A stretch of DNA of 64,000 nt, taken from the NCBI GenBank assembly GCA_018398805.1, contig JAGFBZ010002567.1, positions 1,738,501 to 1,802,500 of the forward strand, read 5' to 3'. Positions 20,045 to 32,822 of this stretch are shown one piece after another (the stretch's first letter is position 1; every line of letters begins with the position of its first letter). The notes under the pieces are model-generated. The model did no database searches and was not told the origin of the DNA. It saw only the letters and a list, made by a program, of their open reading frames with translations. The translations under genes were made by a program, and so were the position numbers. The stretch comes from Hirundichthys speculiger (taxonomy: Eukaryota; Chordata; Actinopteri; Beloniformes; Exocoetidae).

Positions 20045-20121
20045 TACAGTACAGGCCAAAGGTTTGGACACACCTTCTCATTCAATTGAATGAGAAGGTG
20101 TGTCCAAACTTTTGGCCTGTA

Positions 20122-20126
<5 letters not shown>
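20045..20126. mobile_element. 82-bp near-perfect palindrome (MITE-like) inside a TA repeat
   Basis: The two 41-bp arms meet at ttcaa|ttgaa (20085/20086) and differ at only one base pair. The outer ends read tacagtacaggcc and ggcctgtactgta, and the inner part carries ggacacaccttctcattca. I know this sequence as a common teleost repeat end. Insertion between TA repeats fits a Tc1/mariner-type minimal element (TA target), but other origins are possible. It can form a long cruciform or hairpin. Confidence 0.75.

Positions 20127-20157
<31 letters not shown>
20125..20157. repeat. (TA)n microsatellite, right of palindrome
   Basis: TA run followed by a T run. Confidence 0.85.
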
Positions 20158-20160
<3 letters not shown>

Positions 20161-21464
20161 TTTTCATGTTTTATTTGGGACATCTCTCATCTCCAACATA
20201 GTCTTCAACTATCTTGGAATTTCTTTTTTAAAAAGTCTTAAATCTAACAGTTTGAACTCAAATGTTGAATTGTATGTTTTCTGCTTCTTTGTGTGTCCCG
20301 TTTGAAGTCAATGTTTGTTTGTGAAAGACAGAGGACCAGTGCACATTACCTTTTTTTTTTTCATGTTTCAGTCACTTAGAATCAGTCGTATTCATAAAGC
20401 AGCAACAATTTTAATGGTTTTCATTGTATTAAATAGATTATTTTAATAGTATTTTATGAATATAATACATTCATGTAAGCAACTTAAAACTCATAAAAAA
20501 GTATTATTTATACTAAAACAATGGTCTTAGGGCAAGAAAACCACTCCCACCCTCTGTCTGTGTGAATCGGCTGGAAAAGGAAGATATGTAGGTTACACCA
20601 ACAAGGAGCCTTGCTCCCAGTGGCAAGTATGCTCACATTCACTAGACTGAAAAAAGGCAACAGAGGAGAAAAAATGTTAAATAATGCAGAAAATTGAATG
20701 AGCAAGTTGAGTCTTGAAATATATCCATGGGTTTGTATGGTGAAATGCATGGATGTGCATGGACGATGGCATTTTACTGAGAATGCATCGGATACAGAAC
20801 TTTTTCTTTTCTTTTCTTTCCCCTTTTTTCCCCAATCTGATTTTCTTTGGGGACATTCATTAGGACCAGAGGTAGATAACGCTGTGGTTAAAAAAAAAAT
20901 CTAGAAATCACAGAAAAGCAAGGACAGAAAATCTCATTATAGTAACAATGCATTATGGATAAGCTAATACATTTCATGGTGATGTAAATGTAATATTAAA
21001 TGAGAAAAGAGCATTTCAGCCTCAAATTACACACTAAAACCTAAAATGAAAAGATGAAAAACCATCCATCCATACTGTTGTTAAGGACTGAGGGGAGGTC
21101 GGGTAGATGAGGGGGAGGAACAGAGGGTAGTGAGGCTATCTCAGCTGTCATTGGGGGTGGAAAAAAAAAAAAAAGATAAAATTGTGATGAGGTATAAGTC
21201 ACGGTTTCGGTTTTAACTTGCTTCTTATGCCTTTTATTTTTCTAGGAACACAGTGGCCTTGATAACTGTGTTCATATAAAATGGAAGGTGTTTGATCAGT
21301 GAGGTGACAGTGTTTCTTACTGAGCTTCTGCAACCATTCCCAGAGATGGAAGGATATGTTAGTAAGAAGATGATTCTCTCAGAAGCATGCTCCATAATCC
21401 AGTACTTTTTTGTACCGTTGTTTGTCTGTTAGAAAGTCACTGGTGTATGCAGCATCATGTGTTT
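20158..21464. other. Intronic sequence, no gene seen
   Basis: AT-rich unique-looking sequence with a short A run (about 21160-21174) and T runs. No recognisable coding or mobile structure. Confidence 0.5.
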
Positions 21465-22065
21465 AACGATAAATCTTCTCCGGTCTGATAAGACAAATAC
21501 ACCAGGTACTGCATTTTATCTTCTAATACCATCCTCGCAGTGAAGCATGATGGTGGCAGCATCATGCTTCTCATCAGCTGGGACAGGAAGATCGGTCAGA
21601 GCTGAGAGAAACAGAAAAGCAGCAAGATATAGAGTGCTGCTCGAAGAAAACCAGCTCCAGAGGTTTTTTTTTTATTTTCAAGCAATTCTCCAGACAACAT
21701 TTCTCCTTTCAGTCCCCCCAAACACGTTACAAAGTCAAAAGAGGAGAGGCATCGGGCCAAGTCTGACTTGTCAGACCCTTGAATACCCCAAAAGCTCCGA
21801 CTTCAACTCCAGAAAGCATCTGTGAACCATAACTGAAGATGGCAGATCACAGGTGCTTGTAAAGCTTGAGGGAATCTGTTAGGTAAAACTGGGATAAACT
21901 GTCCATAACCAGATGTGCAAAGCCTGTAGAGACTTTACCAAGACGACTCAGTGTTATCTTATCTTATCAAAGATGTAACCACTACCAAGTGGGGCTCTCA
22001 TTGATGTGACTTAAGAGGTTAAATACGTTTGTGAATGACAGTTTTTAACAAACTTGCAAATAATA
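21465..22065 (+). pseudogene. Tc1/mariner transposase relic (Tdr1-like)
   Basis: Degraded coding remnant on the plus strand. Recognisable pieces in order are: the tctccggtctgataagac segment; the gtgaagcatgatggtggcag segment, which encodes the conserved KHGGGS-type stretch of Tc1 transposases; the gaagaaaaccagctccagag segment (the ENQLQ stretch); and the end of the catalytic domain near 21720-21830. Frames are broken many times and no terminal inverted repeats are left. It is an old cut-and-paste element of the DD34E Tc1 group. Confidence 0.6.
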
Positions 22066-25051
22066 AAAATAACAATTCTACTATAACTAATACTACTACT
22101 ACTAATAATAGCAATAATGATAATGTATCATGGAATATTGAGCATAATTTGAGGGGCAGAAAAAAGTGAACAGTTCTGGACACTTTCTGACGCAGATTCC
22201 TTCATTCTGTGGGTTATATTGCTGATGAGTCCCACGGAGCCGATGGAACAACACGCAGTAAATGAACGCAGTTCATCATCTGGTACCTCTTGGTCTATAA
22301 GGTCTTCATTTGTACAGCAGTTGCTTTGCTTTGCTTCTTTATGTCCACATTATTCAATAAATCCTCCAAATTAAAGCAAATAATCTTCATTATTCCATGT
22401 CCTTTCTACCACTAGCCTTATTTGAAAAGAAAAGACAAAATAAAGAAAAAGGGGAAAAAAGGTGGTTATTTTGTCAGGGAGAGATTGTCAATCATTCGCT
22501 TCCAAATGTGCTGAAAGAAATCGCAGGTCTTGATTCATTGTTTCAACTGTTGATGTTAATAACAACATTTGTTTTCAGGTCAGGACAAAAAAAAAAAAAT
22601 TAAATAAATCTGAAAAGTATACTATCATTGAAACTGGAAGTTATAATTCTGATGAAGGCATCGTTTTTCATAGATTCAGAGTCCATTTTGAGGGGAAAAA
22701 AAACTTGTCCTTCAAAGGCTAAAGACAAAATTTTCTTTCTTTTCTCATTTGCATTCCATTCTTTGATCACATTTCTCTTGTCCCTCTATCCTCTTGCCAC
22801 CTCACTTGGAACAGCTTTTAGTTCACATCCACCTTCAGGATCCAATGCATCTTAATGGGAGGTGCTTTTTGTGACAAATGACTTTATAAATAACTGATGG
22901 AGAAAAAACAAGGTCCCACTCATCTCTGTCTGTCTCCACATGTCTCTTTGTCTGTCGGTGTCTGTCTTGGCACCCTTGGGTCTACGTCTCAACTCTCCCT
23001 CACCAGCTTGCCAGGAAGAGAGGAGGAGACATCTGTGATCATTAATCTTATCCTCCAATCTTTACCATCTTCCGACACTTCATCTCAGAAACCCCTCCTG
23101 ACATGACGTCTGACTAAATTAGATTAAATGACTGCTTTGTCAACCTTCCCAAAGGAAAAGAGAGAAACTCTAGAAAATTAACTTGTGGGTCACTAACAGA
23201 AATGGAGGAACAGAGAATGAGAATATGTCCATATTTACTATATAAAAGCTAAAATAATTTTTTGAAATAACTGTTATAAATCTATTCTTATTCCATGAAT
23301 TTATGAATGACGATAGGAACCTCAATTCATTTAGAATCTTAGATGAGGAAACAATGTACTTCCAGTGAAAAATATTTGTCTGGCTATGCATCTAGGTCTG
23401 ATGCATCTAGGTCCGATCCTTCTCTGAGTTGAAGCAGGGTGAGCACCATCATAAGAAAGTAACTCGACATATTCAGTCATTTTTCTTTATTTAAATTGCT
23501 CTATACTTTCTTGCTGTTTTTTCTCTCCATTTTTCCATAGTTAAATTACATTTTAATATCATTCTGACAACTTAGCTGCTGAGAAATATATATCTTATGA
23601 TATTTATATATAATATATATCTCTGCTTTATATTTTAGAGATTTGTGCATAGAGGTTTAATGCAAAAAAAAAAAAAAACTGCCCTTGCTCATATTCAGTG
23701 TTATTATGCAGCCCTTGAATGTGATTCCTTACATTGTCATGATTCCTGCAAACTCTATCTCTATCTCTCTGCTTGGAGCCATGCTTTTACTTTTCCAGTT
23801 CATGCTCTTATGCTGCCTTTCTCCAGCCATCCACCAGATGCCCTCAGTTAATTCCAGCACTCAAGACTCCCTCACCTGCTCCCAATTTCCTCTAAAGGCT
23901 TGTACAAAACCAGTTTCACCTGTCCTGACTCAGACTGTGGTGTTGTACATGCTTTGGATTTCCATTATTTCCAGCTTGCCTTCTGTATGCTGCAAGGCGA
24001 TAATCATTTCTGCCTGTTTGTCCCCTCGCCTGTACCCTGTATGCCTATCTGTCACTGATTTTAAACACTAAAGTGAAAACACTTTTGTAACTGAGATGGG
24101 TGACCAAAGAAAATAAGTGTTAAGGCACAAGAGATATTTGTGTTGGGGTGTTTCTACTGGAAACTGAAACTCATAGTTTGAGTCTGACATAAAATCTCAC
24201 ACCCTACTGGTATTTATAAGGACGTTAAAGCTGGCTTAAAGATTCCCTAAGGATTTTTCAAGAGTGCAAAGCATAAAGATATACTCAAAGACCCCCTGAA
24301 TGGTTTGAAAAGAGTGATAACATCAGTGTGGTTCCTTGGTGCAGTTAAAAATCTGAGACTCAGTCACACAAACACTGATGAGAACGCACTCACAGTCACA
24401 CCATAACACCCCATTTTTCACCCCCTCCCTGTCATGCCTACAACCAAATTATACTGTGACTGCTCTTTCCGAGGTCACTTTTAATTAAACTGAGATGAGA
24501 ACATGACACATGGGATTAAGCCCCATCCTACCACTACAAATTATGTATTCATAACTAATGCTAGAGCCTATTGCTTTCAACCATGACCTCCATATCATTT
24601 ATGTATAAGAGCAAAGGAACTCCTCTAATTGTCAGCTGCAGAGATAAAAAGCACCATGGGGGTAGGGTATATATGTGGGTGTCTGTATGCACTTGGATAC
24701 TTTTGTGAATGAGGTTAGAAAGTAGCTGAACACATGTACAAATGTGTACTAAATCAAATTAATATAAATGTATACATTGTTTTAATTTGAGCTGTTCTGG
24801 GTTGCACCTCAAATTAATACTGATGTGCAGAAAAAGGAAGAGAGAGGAAAAAGTGCAAGGGGAAACCAAAGACTGTTTTCATATCCTTGTGATATGTTCA
24901 GAGCTTAACAACTAACACCGAAGAGGACTTGAGAGGAATTACTCCCATTATTTTTACTGAGCTAATACATAGAGACACAGGGAGCTCGAATAAGACACAA
25001 AAAACCCTACCCTTCATCTGGAGTAGCATGTAAACACACAAATCTATAATA
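22066..25051. other. Intronic sequence, no gene seen
   Basis: Contains an A/T-rich trinucleotide-like stretch (22085-22125), several A homopolymers, and a short direct duplication near 23385-23415 (gcatctaggtc twice). Open frames of 60-130 codons (for example 23685-24071) lack similarity to anything I recognise and have no flanking splice or transposon context. Confidence 0.5.
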
Positions 25052-25053
25052 TA

Positions 25054-26282
25054 CACTATACTGCCAAAAAGGATTTGCTCACCATCCAGATTATCAGAAT
25101 CAGATGTTCCAGTCTCTTCCATGGCCACAGGTGTATAAAATTAAGAACCTAGACATGCAGACTGTTTCTAGAAACATTAGTGAAAGAATGGGTAGCTCTC
25201 AGGAGCTCAGTGAATTCTAGCGTGGAACTGTGATAGGATGACACCTGTGCAACAAATCCAGTCGTGAAATTTCCTCGCTCCTAAATATTCGACAGTCAAC
25301 TGTCAGCTGTATTATAAGGAAATGGAAGTGTTTGGGAACAACAGCAACTCAGCCATGAAGTGGTAGGACACGTAAACTGACAGAGTGGGATCAGCAGATG
25401 CTAAAGCACAAGTGCAGAGAGGTCACCAACTTTCTGCAGTCATTCACTACAGACCTCCAAACTTTGTGTGGCCTTCAGATTAGCTCAACAACAGTGCAGA
25501 GAGCTTTGTGAATGGGTTTCGATGGTTGAGCAGCTGCATCCAAGCCATACATCACCAAGTGCAATGCAAAGCGCTGGATACAGTGGTGTAAAGAACACCA
25601 CCACTGGACTCTAGAGCAGTGGAAGAACGTTCTCTAGAGTGACGAATCAGGCTTCTACATCTGGCAATCTGATGGAAGAGTCTAGGTTTGGTGGTTACCA
25701 GGAGAATGGTACTTGTCTGACTGCATTGTGCCAAGTGTAAAGTTTGGTGGAGGGGGGATTATGGTGTGGGGTTGTTTTTCAGGAGCTGGGCTTGGCCCCT
25801 AGTTTCAGTGAAAGGAACTCTGAATGCTTCAGCAGACCAAGACATTTTGGACAATTCCATGCTCCCAACATTGTGGGAACAGTTTGGAGCTGGCCCCTTC
25901 CTCTTCCAACATGACTGTGCACCAGTGCACAAAGCAAGGTCCATAAAGACATGGATGGCAAGAGTCTGGTGTGGATGAACTTGACTGGCCTGCACAGAGT
26001 CCTGACCTCAACCTGATAGACACCTTTGGGATGAATTAGAGTGGAGACTGAGAGCCAGGCCTTCTCAGCCAACATCAGTGTGACCTCACAAATGTGCTTC
26101 TGGAAGAATGGTCAAAAATCCCCATAAACACACTCCTAAACCTTGTAGACAGCCTTCCCAGAAGAGTTGAAGCTGTTCTAGCTGGAATGGGTGGACCCAC
26201 GTCATATTGATTAAGAATGAGATGTCACTAAAACGCATATGGGAGTCAAGGCAGGTGAGCTAATACTTGTGGTAATATAGTG
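25054..26282 (+). mobile_element. Tc1-like transposon, full length but dead
   Basis: Ends read CACTATACTGCCAAAA on the left and the matching TGGTAATATAGTG on the right, with TA target duplications at 25052-25053 and 26283-26284. The terminal repeat continues inward to gctcacc and ggtgagc. At 1229 bp it has the usual Tc1 size (about 1.2-1.6 kb). The single gene inside is full of stops, so the copy is inactive. I recognise the CACTATATTGCCAAAAGTATT-type end as common in teleost Tc1 families. Confidence 0.85.
25188..26205 (+). pseudogene. Tc1-like transposase pseudogene
   Basis: From ATG 25188 (MGSSQELSEF) the conceptual product has the paired-like helix-turn-helix part, then a GRTRKLTEWD stretch close to the GRPRKLT motif of Tc1 proteins. 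The catalytic domain follows, with SDESGFYIW (first Asp, about 25639-25665), [12 protein letters not shown] (about 25746-25781) and QHDCAPVHKA (second Asp, about 25907-25936). Several in-frame stops interrupt the N-terminal half. The longest clean part is 25766-25978, and a frame change follows near the third acidic residue. Intact relatives are about 340 residues and cut and paste DNA in the nucleus. Confidence 0.8.
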
Positions 26283-26284
26283 TA

Positions 26285-27728
26285 CATTATTGGTGACCTT
26301 TGATCATGTTTTATCATATTCAAAAACTATTCCAGATTTGAAGATCTCAGGAAACCTTCTTGACTCATGACTGTGGAGGTAGTCCACCAAGGAACAAGAA
26401 ATGGAAGGGTGGTGATGGATGATGGAGCTTATCCCACTAATGAAGATAAATCAGGAGAGTCCAACATGAACTCCAACACCCCTCTACCCCGCTTATACGC
26501 AAAAATGAGGAGGGATCGCTGTGCCTGTTAACAACAGTTCCTGTGAGGGAGTGGATCTCAATTCCAGATATTGAACTGTTGCCTGCAAGTTTTCTACAGA
26601 GAAACCCATTAATTTTTGACAGGCTACAAAGACCCCAAAATCTCCTTTGATGGAGATCTGTGCAGATTTTGAACACACATTTCTCAATGCTGCACTTCCA
26701 ACTTTCACACAGTTTGTCAACTAATTGTTTATTCTCAGTATATACCACAATAATATAAATTCCCTTTCAGGATTATTAAAACAAGATTTAGTTCACTTCA
26801 GCTCAGTGAGATGATTGTGATCCATCACGCTCAGAAAGCTCCACAACTTTACTTGTCTATTGCTCTTAGCTGGGGGCGAAATTAGATTTAATTTGTTGCA
26901 CGAACTACCACAAACATTTGTCTAAAAGAACATTTCATGGGGTCTGTTCTTGCTCAAATTACTTGATGAATCAAATTCCTTGAGCAATCAAAGAAGAAGA
27001 CATTGACAGAGGCTAGTGCTCACCTTCACTATATGTAAAGGAGGATCCAATAATCTTTTAGTTGTTATGAAGTTCAGGGCCATTTGAGCCTACTTTCATC
27101 CCTGCTCCTACAACAAAACTGGGAACTTATGAAAAATGATAGCCTTAGGATAAAGCTCCACAAAAATTAGGATAATTACTGTCATGGGACAGCTTGGATT
27201 AGATCTGTCGCTGGTAATTTTTTTTTTTAGAACTGTTCATCTTACTGTTTCTGGAACACAGTGAAATATCCTACAAACTGATGCATGTTGGTTTGGAGAT
27301 TTGGGACCACCATCAAGATATTAACATAAGTAAAATACAGTATTGCAAAATTCAGTTCGGACTCTGCTGTTGTACATTGATGCTGCTCTGATACATAACA
27401 GTTTATAAAGTATGCAGTAAACATAGAGTCAGCAAGGTCTGTTGAGGCTGATGTATTCAGTTCGATGTAGTTTGATGAAGAAATCAATTCCAAATTGATT
27501 CTAGTCCAGTTGGAGCTGCACCCATTTGGACAACTCTTTTCCCATTTCTCCGTCAAAACATTTAGATGCACAAGACTCGTCCCATAAATAAGTAGTGCTG
27601 TGAGAGTATTTTATAATGAAACAGATCCTTTTAGCATGCTCCCCAGAAACTGAGAAAATGTGTGCTGCTTTTACTGGCACTATCCACACAAAGAACTAAA
27701 AAGGCTAGAAAATAAAATCCTTTCTTAC
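26285..27728 (-). other. GRID2 intron sequence downstream of the 27729-27934 exon
   Basis: Unique-looking intron. The donor site GT at 27727-27728 (minus strand, GAG|GTAAGA) opens it. Minus-strand frames at 26437-26748 and 27242-27571 read about 100 codons but show no family resemblance. Confidence 0.5.
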
Positions 27729-27934
27729 CTCAGTGATAAAAGCCTTGGCAGTAGCTGGACTCATGAACAGCACGGCTCTGCGTAGCGTATCCCGATAGCG
27801 GTGCAGCTCCTCCACACGCATTGTTCTGAACAGACTTGTGATCATCATATTGATGTTAGATTCAACCTTCTGAAGGGACACATCCATTCCCTGCTGGGAG
27901 GTCCGGTCTAGGAAATCCTCAATACCACGGATAT
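27729..27934 (-). CDS. grid2: Glutamate receptor delta-2-like, amino-terminal-domain exon (probable exon 4)
   Basis: This 206-bp exon encodes about 68 residues on the minus strand, beginning [18 protein letters not shown] (after a split Asp codon) and ending ATAKAFITE. An acceptor (tttctAG) lies at 27935-27936 and a donor (GAG|GTAAG) at 27727-27728. It starts in phase 1, continuing the codon begun by the exon at 48420, and ends in phase 0. The sequence is much closer to vertebrate GRID2 ([34 protein letters not shown]) than to GRID1. It lies in the LIVBP-like amino-terminal domain, which on Purkinje cells binds cerebellin-1 bridged to presynaptic neurexin. No stop or frameshift is seen. A teleost GRID2 duplicate is possible, so the exact paralogue is open. 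Confidence 0.92.
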
Positions 27935-27936
27935 CT

Positions 27937-29270
27937 AGAAAAAGAAAGATTTTTTTTTTTTGCAAAGGAAAGAAAATAAAAGCAAGGAATAATTAAACTG
28001 CTCATGGAGAAAAGTATTAAGATCATCACTGGTGGCTTAACACGACATCCTGTTGCTCCTGACACATTATCCCTCTATACAAATGTTCAGTAAATATTCT
28101 CATTCATGAGCAATTGCTTGCAGTTGCTCTCTCTGAATTTAGCACAAATTTCATCCATCATGGTTATCTGACCTACAGCTTTTGTCATCAAGATGATGCG
28201 TTTATCAGAAGAGCAAAATGCATTCAGTCCATAAACCTTTTTAGACAAACTCACACAGATCTGATATAAGAAGATGTTAAAACATATAGTGAGTCATCAC
28301 GTGTGGGACACAATTACAATCCACTTAAATATTATTGTCCATTACTAAAACAGAAAAAATAGTCAAAAATAATACTAAAAAAAAATTACATTTTAAGAGA
28401 ATGGGCTTTTTTTGTAAGAGAATGAAAGAGGTTTTTAAAAAGGCAAATTTTTTTTGCATCAACAAAAGCTGGATGCACTTTAGAAGCAAGTATTGTCATA
28501 AAATTATACTGTAATGTTGCCATAAGATACTACATATTTGGAGATGAAAAGGAAGCAACATTTTGAAGCTGATCTATTCTGAGTACAACACTTTTATCAT
28601 GTAAATGTACATTTTTACTTATCTTGTTACTATTTTATTATATTGTGAATTGCACATAGCACTTTGCTGTTGCAGTAAACATTTTAATTATTTATTTTTA
28701 ATTATTGCAAGCGGATGGAAAACCAAATTTTGTGCTTATATGCACTGATGGTGTGTATTTAAATCACAAAGTCTATGTCTGTCTATGGTTATGAAGAGAC
28801 CATATCTTAAATAATTAAGCATGCAGAAACAGGTTCACCATAGTTTGGGCTTGTGTTGCCGCCAGTGACAAATTAAACATTTAATTTACAGAGGAAACAA
28901 TAGTATGGTGAGCATGTGGGCAAGAACACTGTGAGAGCAAAGATTCTGTATTGAGGCAAAGCAAATCCAATGCCCCAATACACTACACAACAGCAAGAAA
29001 TGTGGTTTTATTGACATTTACAGAACTGTCAGAACACAGACTGCAGCTGGAAGCATTCTGAACACCACCTTTAATCACAGTACTTTATTAAATGTGAAAC
29101 ACCCTAAACATGGAACAAACCAACAATCTACCTGCACACCATAACACAAAAGAATAAGTGAACAGAACACAAATAAAATAATTATTTACTCCAAATAAAC
29201 ACCTATCCATGCGCTCAGCCAAGGTCACCAAAGCTCATACTCCTTCTGGTTACTACACTGCGTCCAAGTG
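27937..29270 (-). other. GRID2 intron sequence
   Basis: Start of the roughly 20.5-kb intron between the two exons, adjacent to the acceptor. A T run (27949-27960, plus strand) lies just upstream of the acceptor in transcript sense as an A run, so the polypyrimidine tract is short. No other feature is recognised up to the gypsy relic. Confidence 0.5.
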
Positions 29271-29274
29271 AGGG

Positions 29275-29815
29275 GTTACTCCCCCCCGACATTCCCCACA
29301 CCCAGCACATAAATGTTCCAGCATGTGGTTGGCAATAGGCCATCTGGGGCTCACATGGGTGCAACCAGTGGTGGGTCTAGTCTGTCAAGTGATGTGTTAC
29401 TGGTGCTGTCCACTTCAAGATCAGAAAGAAGGGGATATGGTGAAACATTGTCTTATTTGCAACATGACCCTGCCTCCCTGCCCAGGCATGCGCACCTGTT
29501 ACACCACTTCAGATATCTGGTTCACAACCTCACCAGGACCCTGCAACTGGTTACAAAGATTGTGGGACACCCATTTCTTACGTGTGAGACCATACACCCA
29601 TACCTTGTTCCCTGACTTGAAAGATTTTCTTCAGCACTGCGTGTCAAGCGCATGTTTCTGTCTTGCATCAGCACTGGCTTGGACTGGCAGGTGTACTCAT
29701 GGACCACCTGTAGGTGATCCTTCAGTTTACAAAAATAGTAGATCTCTCCTCCTCCTGCAATCTCTGGCTCAGGAGGAACTCCCAACACCAGCTCTTGATT
29801 AAATATATGTGTTAG
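29275..29815 (-). pseudogene. Ty3/gypsy integrase C-terminal relic
   Basis: On the minus strand from about 29815 downwards the conceptual product reads ELVLGVPPEPEI, then KLKDHLQVVHEYT, matching the end of the catalytic core and following helix of teleost gypsy integrases. After a frame change near 29600 it reads KVWVYGLTRKKW and LQGPGEVV, the GPY/F-type C-terminal module. A stop follows near 29500. The rest of the element is not recognised. It is an old LTR-retrotransposon fragment lying in the sense direction of GRID2. Confidence 0.7.
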
Positions 29816-32151
29816 TTTTAACAGAAGAGTTTTGTACTGGAGCGCTGTGTTGTTCTTCGTGATTAATTCTTATGCTGGTAAAGACTCTCATTCATCCAGG
29901 TCAAGGTAGTCCTCAAAGGCTTGTGTCTAGGCAACTGGGTTTCCTTTTCTTATTATTTTTATTATAAAACAGCCAAATAGAAATTGAGCTGCTTTGTATA
30001 TGCAGTTCAGTGCAATGAGGAGTGAACAGATCCTTATTTCTGAGAAACTAAATAACTCCACAAATGCATGGGACAAGCACAGGCTAAATCTAGCTCTTTA
30101 GGTTAAGATCCAGTGATCCATCTGCATCTTAAAGACAAGAGACACTCTTTTGAGAACAACAATACTAACATTTTGGAGAAAAAGACAGATGGTTTAAAGC
30201 GGAGTTAAAGTAATTTATGTCAAAGGGGGAAAAAAAATTAAACAAAAAACCTTATCGTCTTCATCACGAGGCCTATTTTTTTCTTGCTCACTGTCTGAAA
30301 TTACTTACCCAAAAATAAACGGGGTGTGTCTTCACAAGCGCTCTGTCTTAATATATAATCTTGTTCTCAAAAGAAAGGTAAGACGTGTGAGATTACTACA
30401 GAGGTGCCAGGGTCAAGACATTTGTTATTGTGTCAGAGTAAATTGACCTGGATGTAGTAGATGTTGATGATGATAACAGTGAACCAGATTAATTTTATAT
30501 ATGGTAGAACACAGGTAGGTCTAGGCAAAAAAACAAACAAAAAAAAAAAAAAAAAAAAAATCTGCTATGAGTTCACATTTTGGTACCATATGTGCCGTTT
30601 GACCTTTCTCAAGTACCACAAAAGGAAAGCTAATTTTATTTCAGTGATATTATTACTGCATTTATTAATTCCACCCAAATATACTTTTTGACTAACTTTG
30701 GAAATTCACCCAGACCTCTATACATTGTGATGCATTGTGATGACACAGACATCCTTGTATTCAGCTTGGTAATCAGAGTTGTTTGTGTCGTTTGCTTGAG
30801 GTGGTGAAATTAGCATAAGTACTAAAGTGGACAGAGGACATGCTCATATATTTGCTTAGGATTTCACTTGTATTTGATTTGGGCGGAAATACTTGATACA
30901 GGCGTTTAGCTGAGTTTCTGCCAGTCATTCTGGTATCCAACACTAGGTGCTTCCTAGCATGTGCATAGATGGTCTGTAATGTATAGATCTCACGTAACCC
31001 ACTGTGCAGGGTGCTCTCATGAGGAAGGGGAATAATGAGGATGGAATTCAGGTTTCGCCTACCAAGCGCTTACAATGCAGCTTTGAATCTATTGCCCAGA
31101 TGGATTTCACAACCATTCGCACCTTGTTTTATGTGACCAAAACAAGTAAACAACTTAGATTAGACAAAAGCCTCTAATGACCCACAGGAGTAACAGGAGG
31201 GTCAATGCTTTGCATTCAAATTAACAGCTTATAAGATCAAAACTCCCCACAAGGTCAATTTTAACTGATAACTTCTGAATGGAAGGTGAAACGTTGTCAA
31301 GAACCAAGAAAAGGAATTCCAGTTGAATTCCAGCTGGAGTCAAGCTTTTGAGGACTCTCTAGTCCTATTTGAGGAATATCAATATATTTGCCTTTTTCAA
31401 GTCAAAAAGTGATAAGAACTCGCCAAAAGTGTGATGCTAAATTAAGTTTTCATCGACTTCTAAACTGATAAATTTGAAGATCCAAACCTAGCCTCAGAAT
31501 CACTTTTATTTACAGCCATAAAGCTATTGAGCTCATATGAGTGCTATCAAGGTAGAGGCACATGAGTCAAAATGTATCCCAAATTTGCCGATTTCCACCA
31601 CAGGACACTCACAATAAATAACACTAAAGATAAGAAATAATCAGTTAAGCAGTGAGAAATGTTTGATGAAAGCACAACACACTATAAGAATTTTTATTAA
31701 AAGCTGTTTTTGTATGATAAGAACACCAGCATGCTGGTGTCAGTATTTTTACTGTCTGAACCTACTCTAATGAGATACATTTCAAGTCAAGGTATTTTGT
31801 AATTAAAGCACGTTGGCTGCTGCTTAAAATGTTAGTGTGTGTGTGTGGGGGGGTGTGTGTGTGTGTGTGTGTGCATAGTGTGTAGTCATACTCTAAAGCA
31901 ACTGCCTAATGATCTATTTGATATGGAAAATGGATGACATTGTCGTCATTGCGGAGTCACATATGAGCAATTAACTGGATTGATTAGAGATGCTAAGGGC
32001 AAGAGTGCTGAGGTGATAGAGTGATTTCATCAAGGCTAATATTTGGTGGTTCAACATCATATTAAAGGAGAAACACCATGCAATTACACTGATTCTGAAA
32101 ACAAAATCCCATGGAGATACATGCAAAAGTCATAGAAGCGAATTATCTAAG
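29816..32151. other. Intronic sequence, no gene seen
   Basis: AT-rich sequence with a long A homopolymer (about 30530-30560). A TG microsatellite near 31835 is listed separately. No coding or mobile structure is recognised. Confidence 0.5.
31835..31873. repeat. (TG)n microsatellite with G-run interruption
   Basis: TG dinucleotides split by a ggggggg interruption. Confidence 0.85.
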
Positions 32152-32822
32152 GCAAGGCAAGTTTATTTGTAGAGCACACTTCGTAGACAAGGCAACTCAA
32201 AGTGCTTTGCAGATGCATAAAATCACAAGAAGGTAAATAAAATCATTCCATACAAGCATAAACAAGTGAATTTAAAAGAAAAATAAATTAAAAATTAAGA
32301 GTGCAGATAAAATCCTTTCAGTTGTCATATGTACATCTAAAGAGAACTATTTTCAGCCTGGATTTGAACATTGACAGACTTGTGGCCTGTCTCACATCTG
32401 CTGGAAGACTGTTCCAGATTTTAGGAGCATAAAACTGAAACGCAGCTTCACCTTGTTTAGTCCTGACTCTGGACACCAGCAGGAGACCACTACCTGAGGT
32501 TCTCAGAGTCTGGGTTGGTTCATATGGCTCTAACATGTCAGAGATGTAGTTTGGGGCTAGACCATGAAGAGACTTGTACACAAGTAGAGCTGTTTTAAAG
32601 TCTATTCTCTGAGTGAACAGGAAGCCAGTGCAGAGACCTCAGGACTGGACTAATATGGTTGTATTTCCTGGTTCTAGTCAGGACTCAAGCAGCAGCATTC
32701 TGGATGTGCTGCAGCTGTCTTACAGCTTGTGTAGAGAGCCCAGTGAGCAGGCCGTTACAGTGGTCTAACCTGGTGGAGACGAAACGCATGGATCTTAGGA
32801 AGGCAGTGAGTTCAGAAGGTTA
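32152..32822 (-). mobile_element. L2/Rex1-like LINE fragment, 5'-truncated
   Basis: On the minus strand this is the 3' end of a non-LTR retrotransposon. It starts in the reverse-transcriptase C-terminal region (near 32822-32582, equivalent to the SRLDYCN...AAARVLT...LHWLP region) and continues in an open frame 32581-32318. That frame reads LHGLAPNYISDML, then PKIWNSLPADVRQA and FKSRLK. It ends in the usual 3' tail, whose complement is ggcaaggcaagtttatttgt at 32152-32172. Heavy 5' truncation is normal for this class. The clade name is by resemblance. Confidence 0.75.

Noticed and set aside
19857..20241. Open frames made of Ile-Tyr repeats on both strands (also at 59972-60266)
   Set aside because: Direct translation of TA microsatellites.
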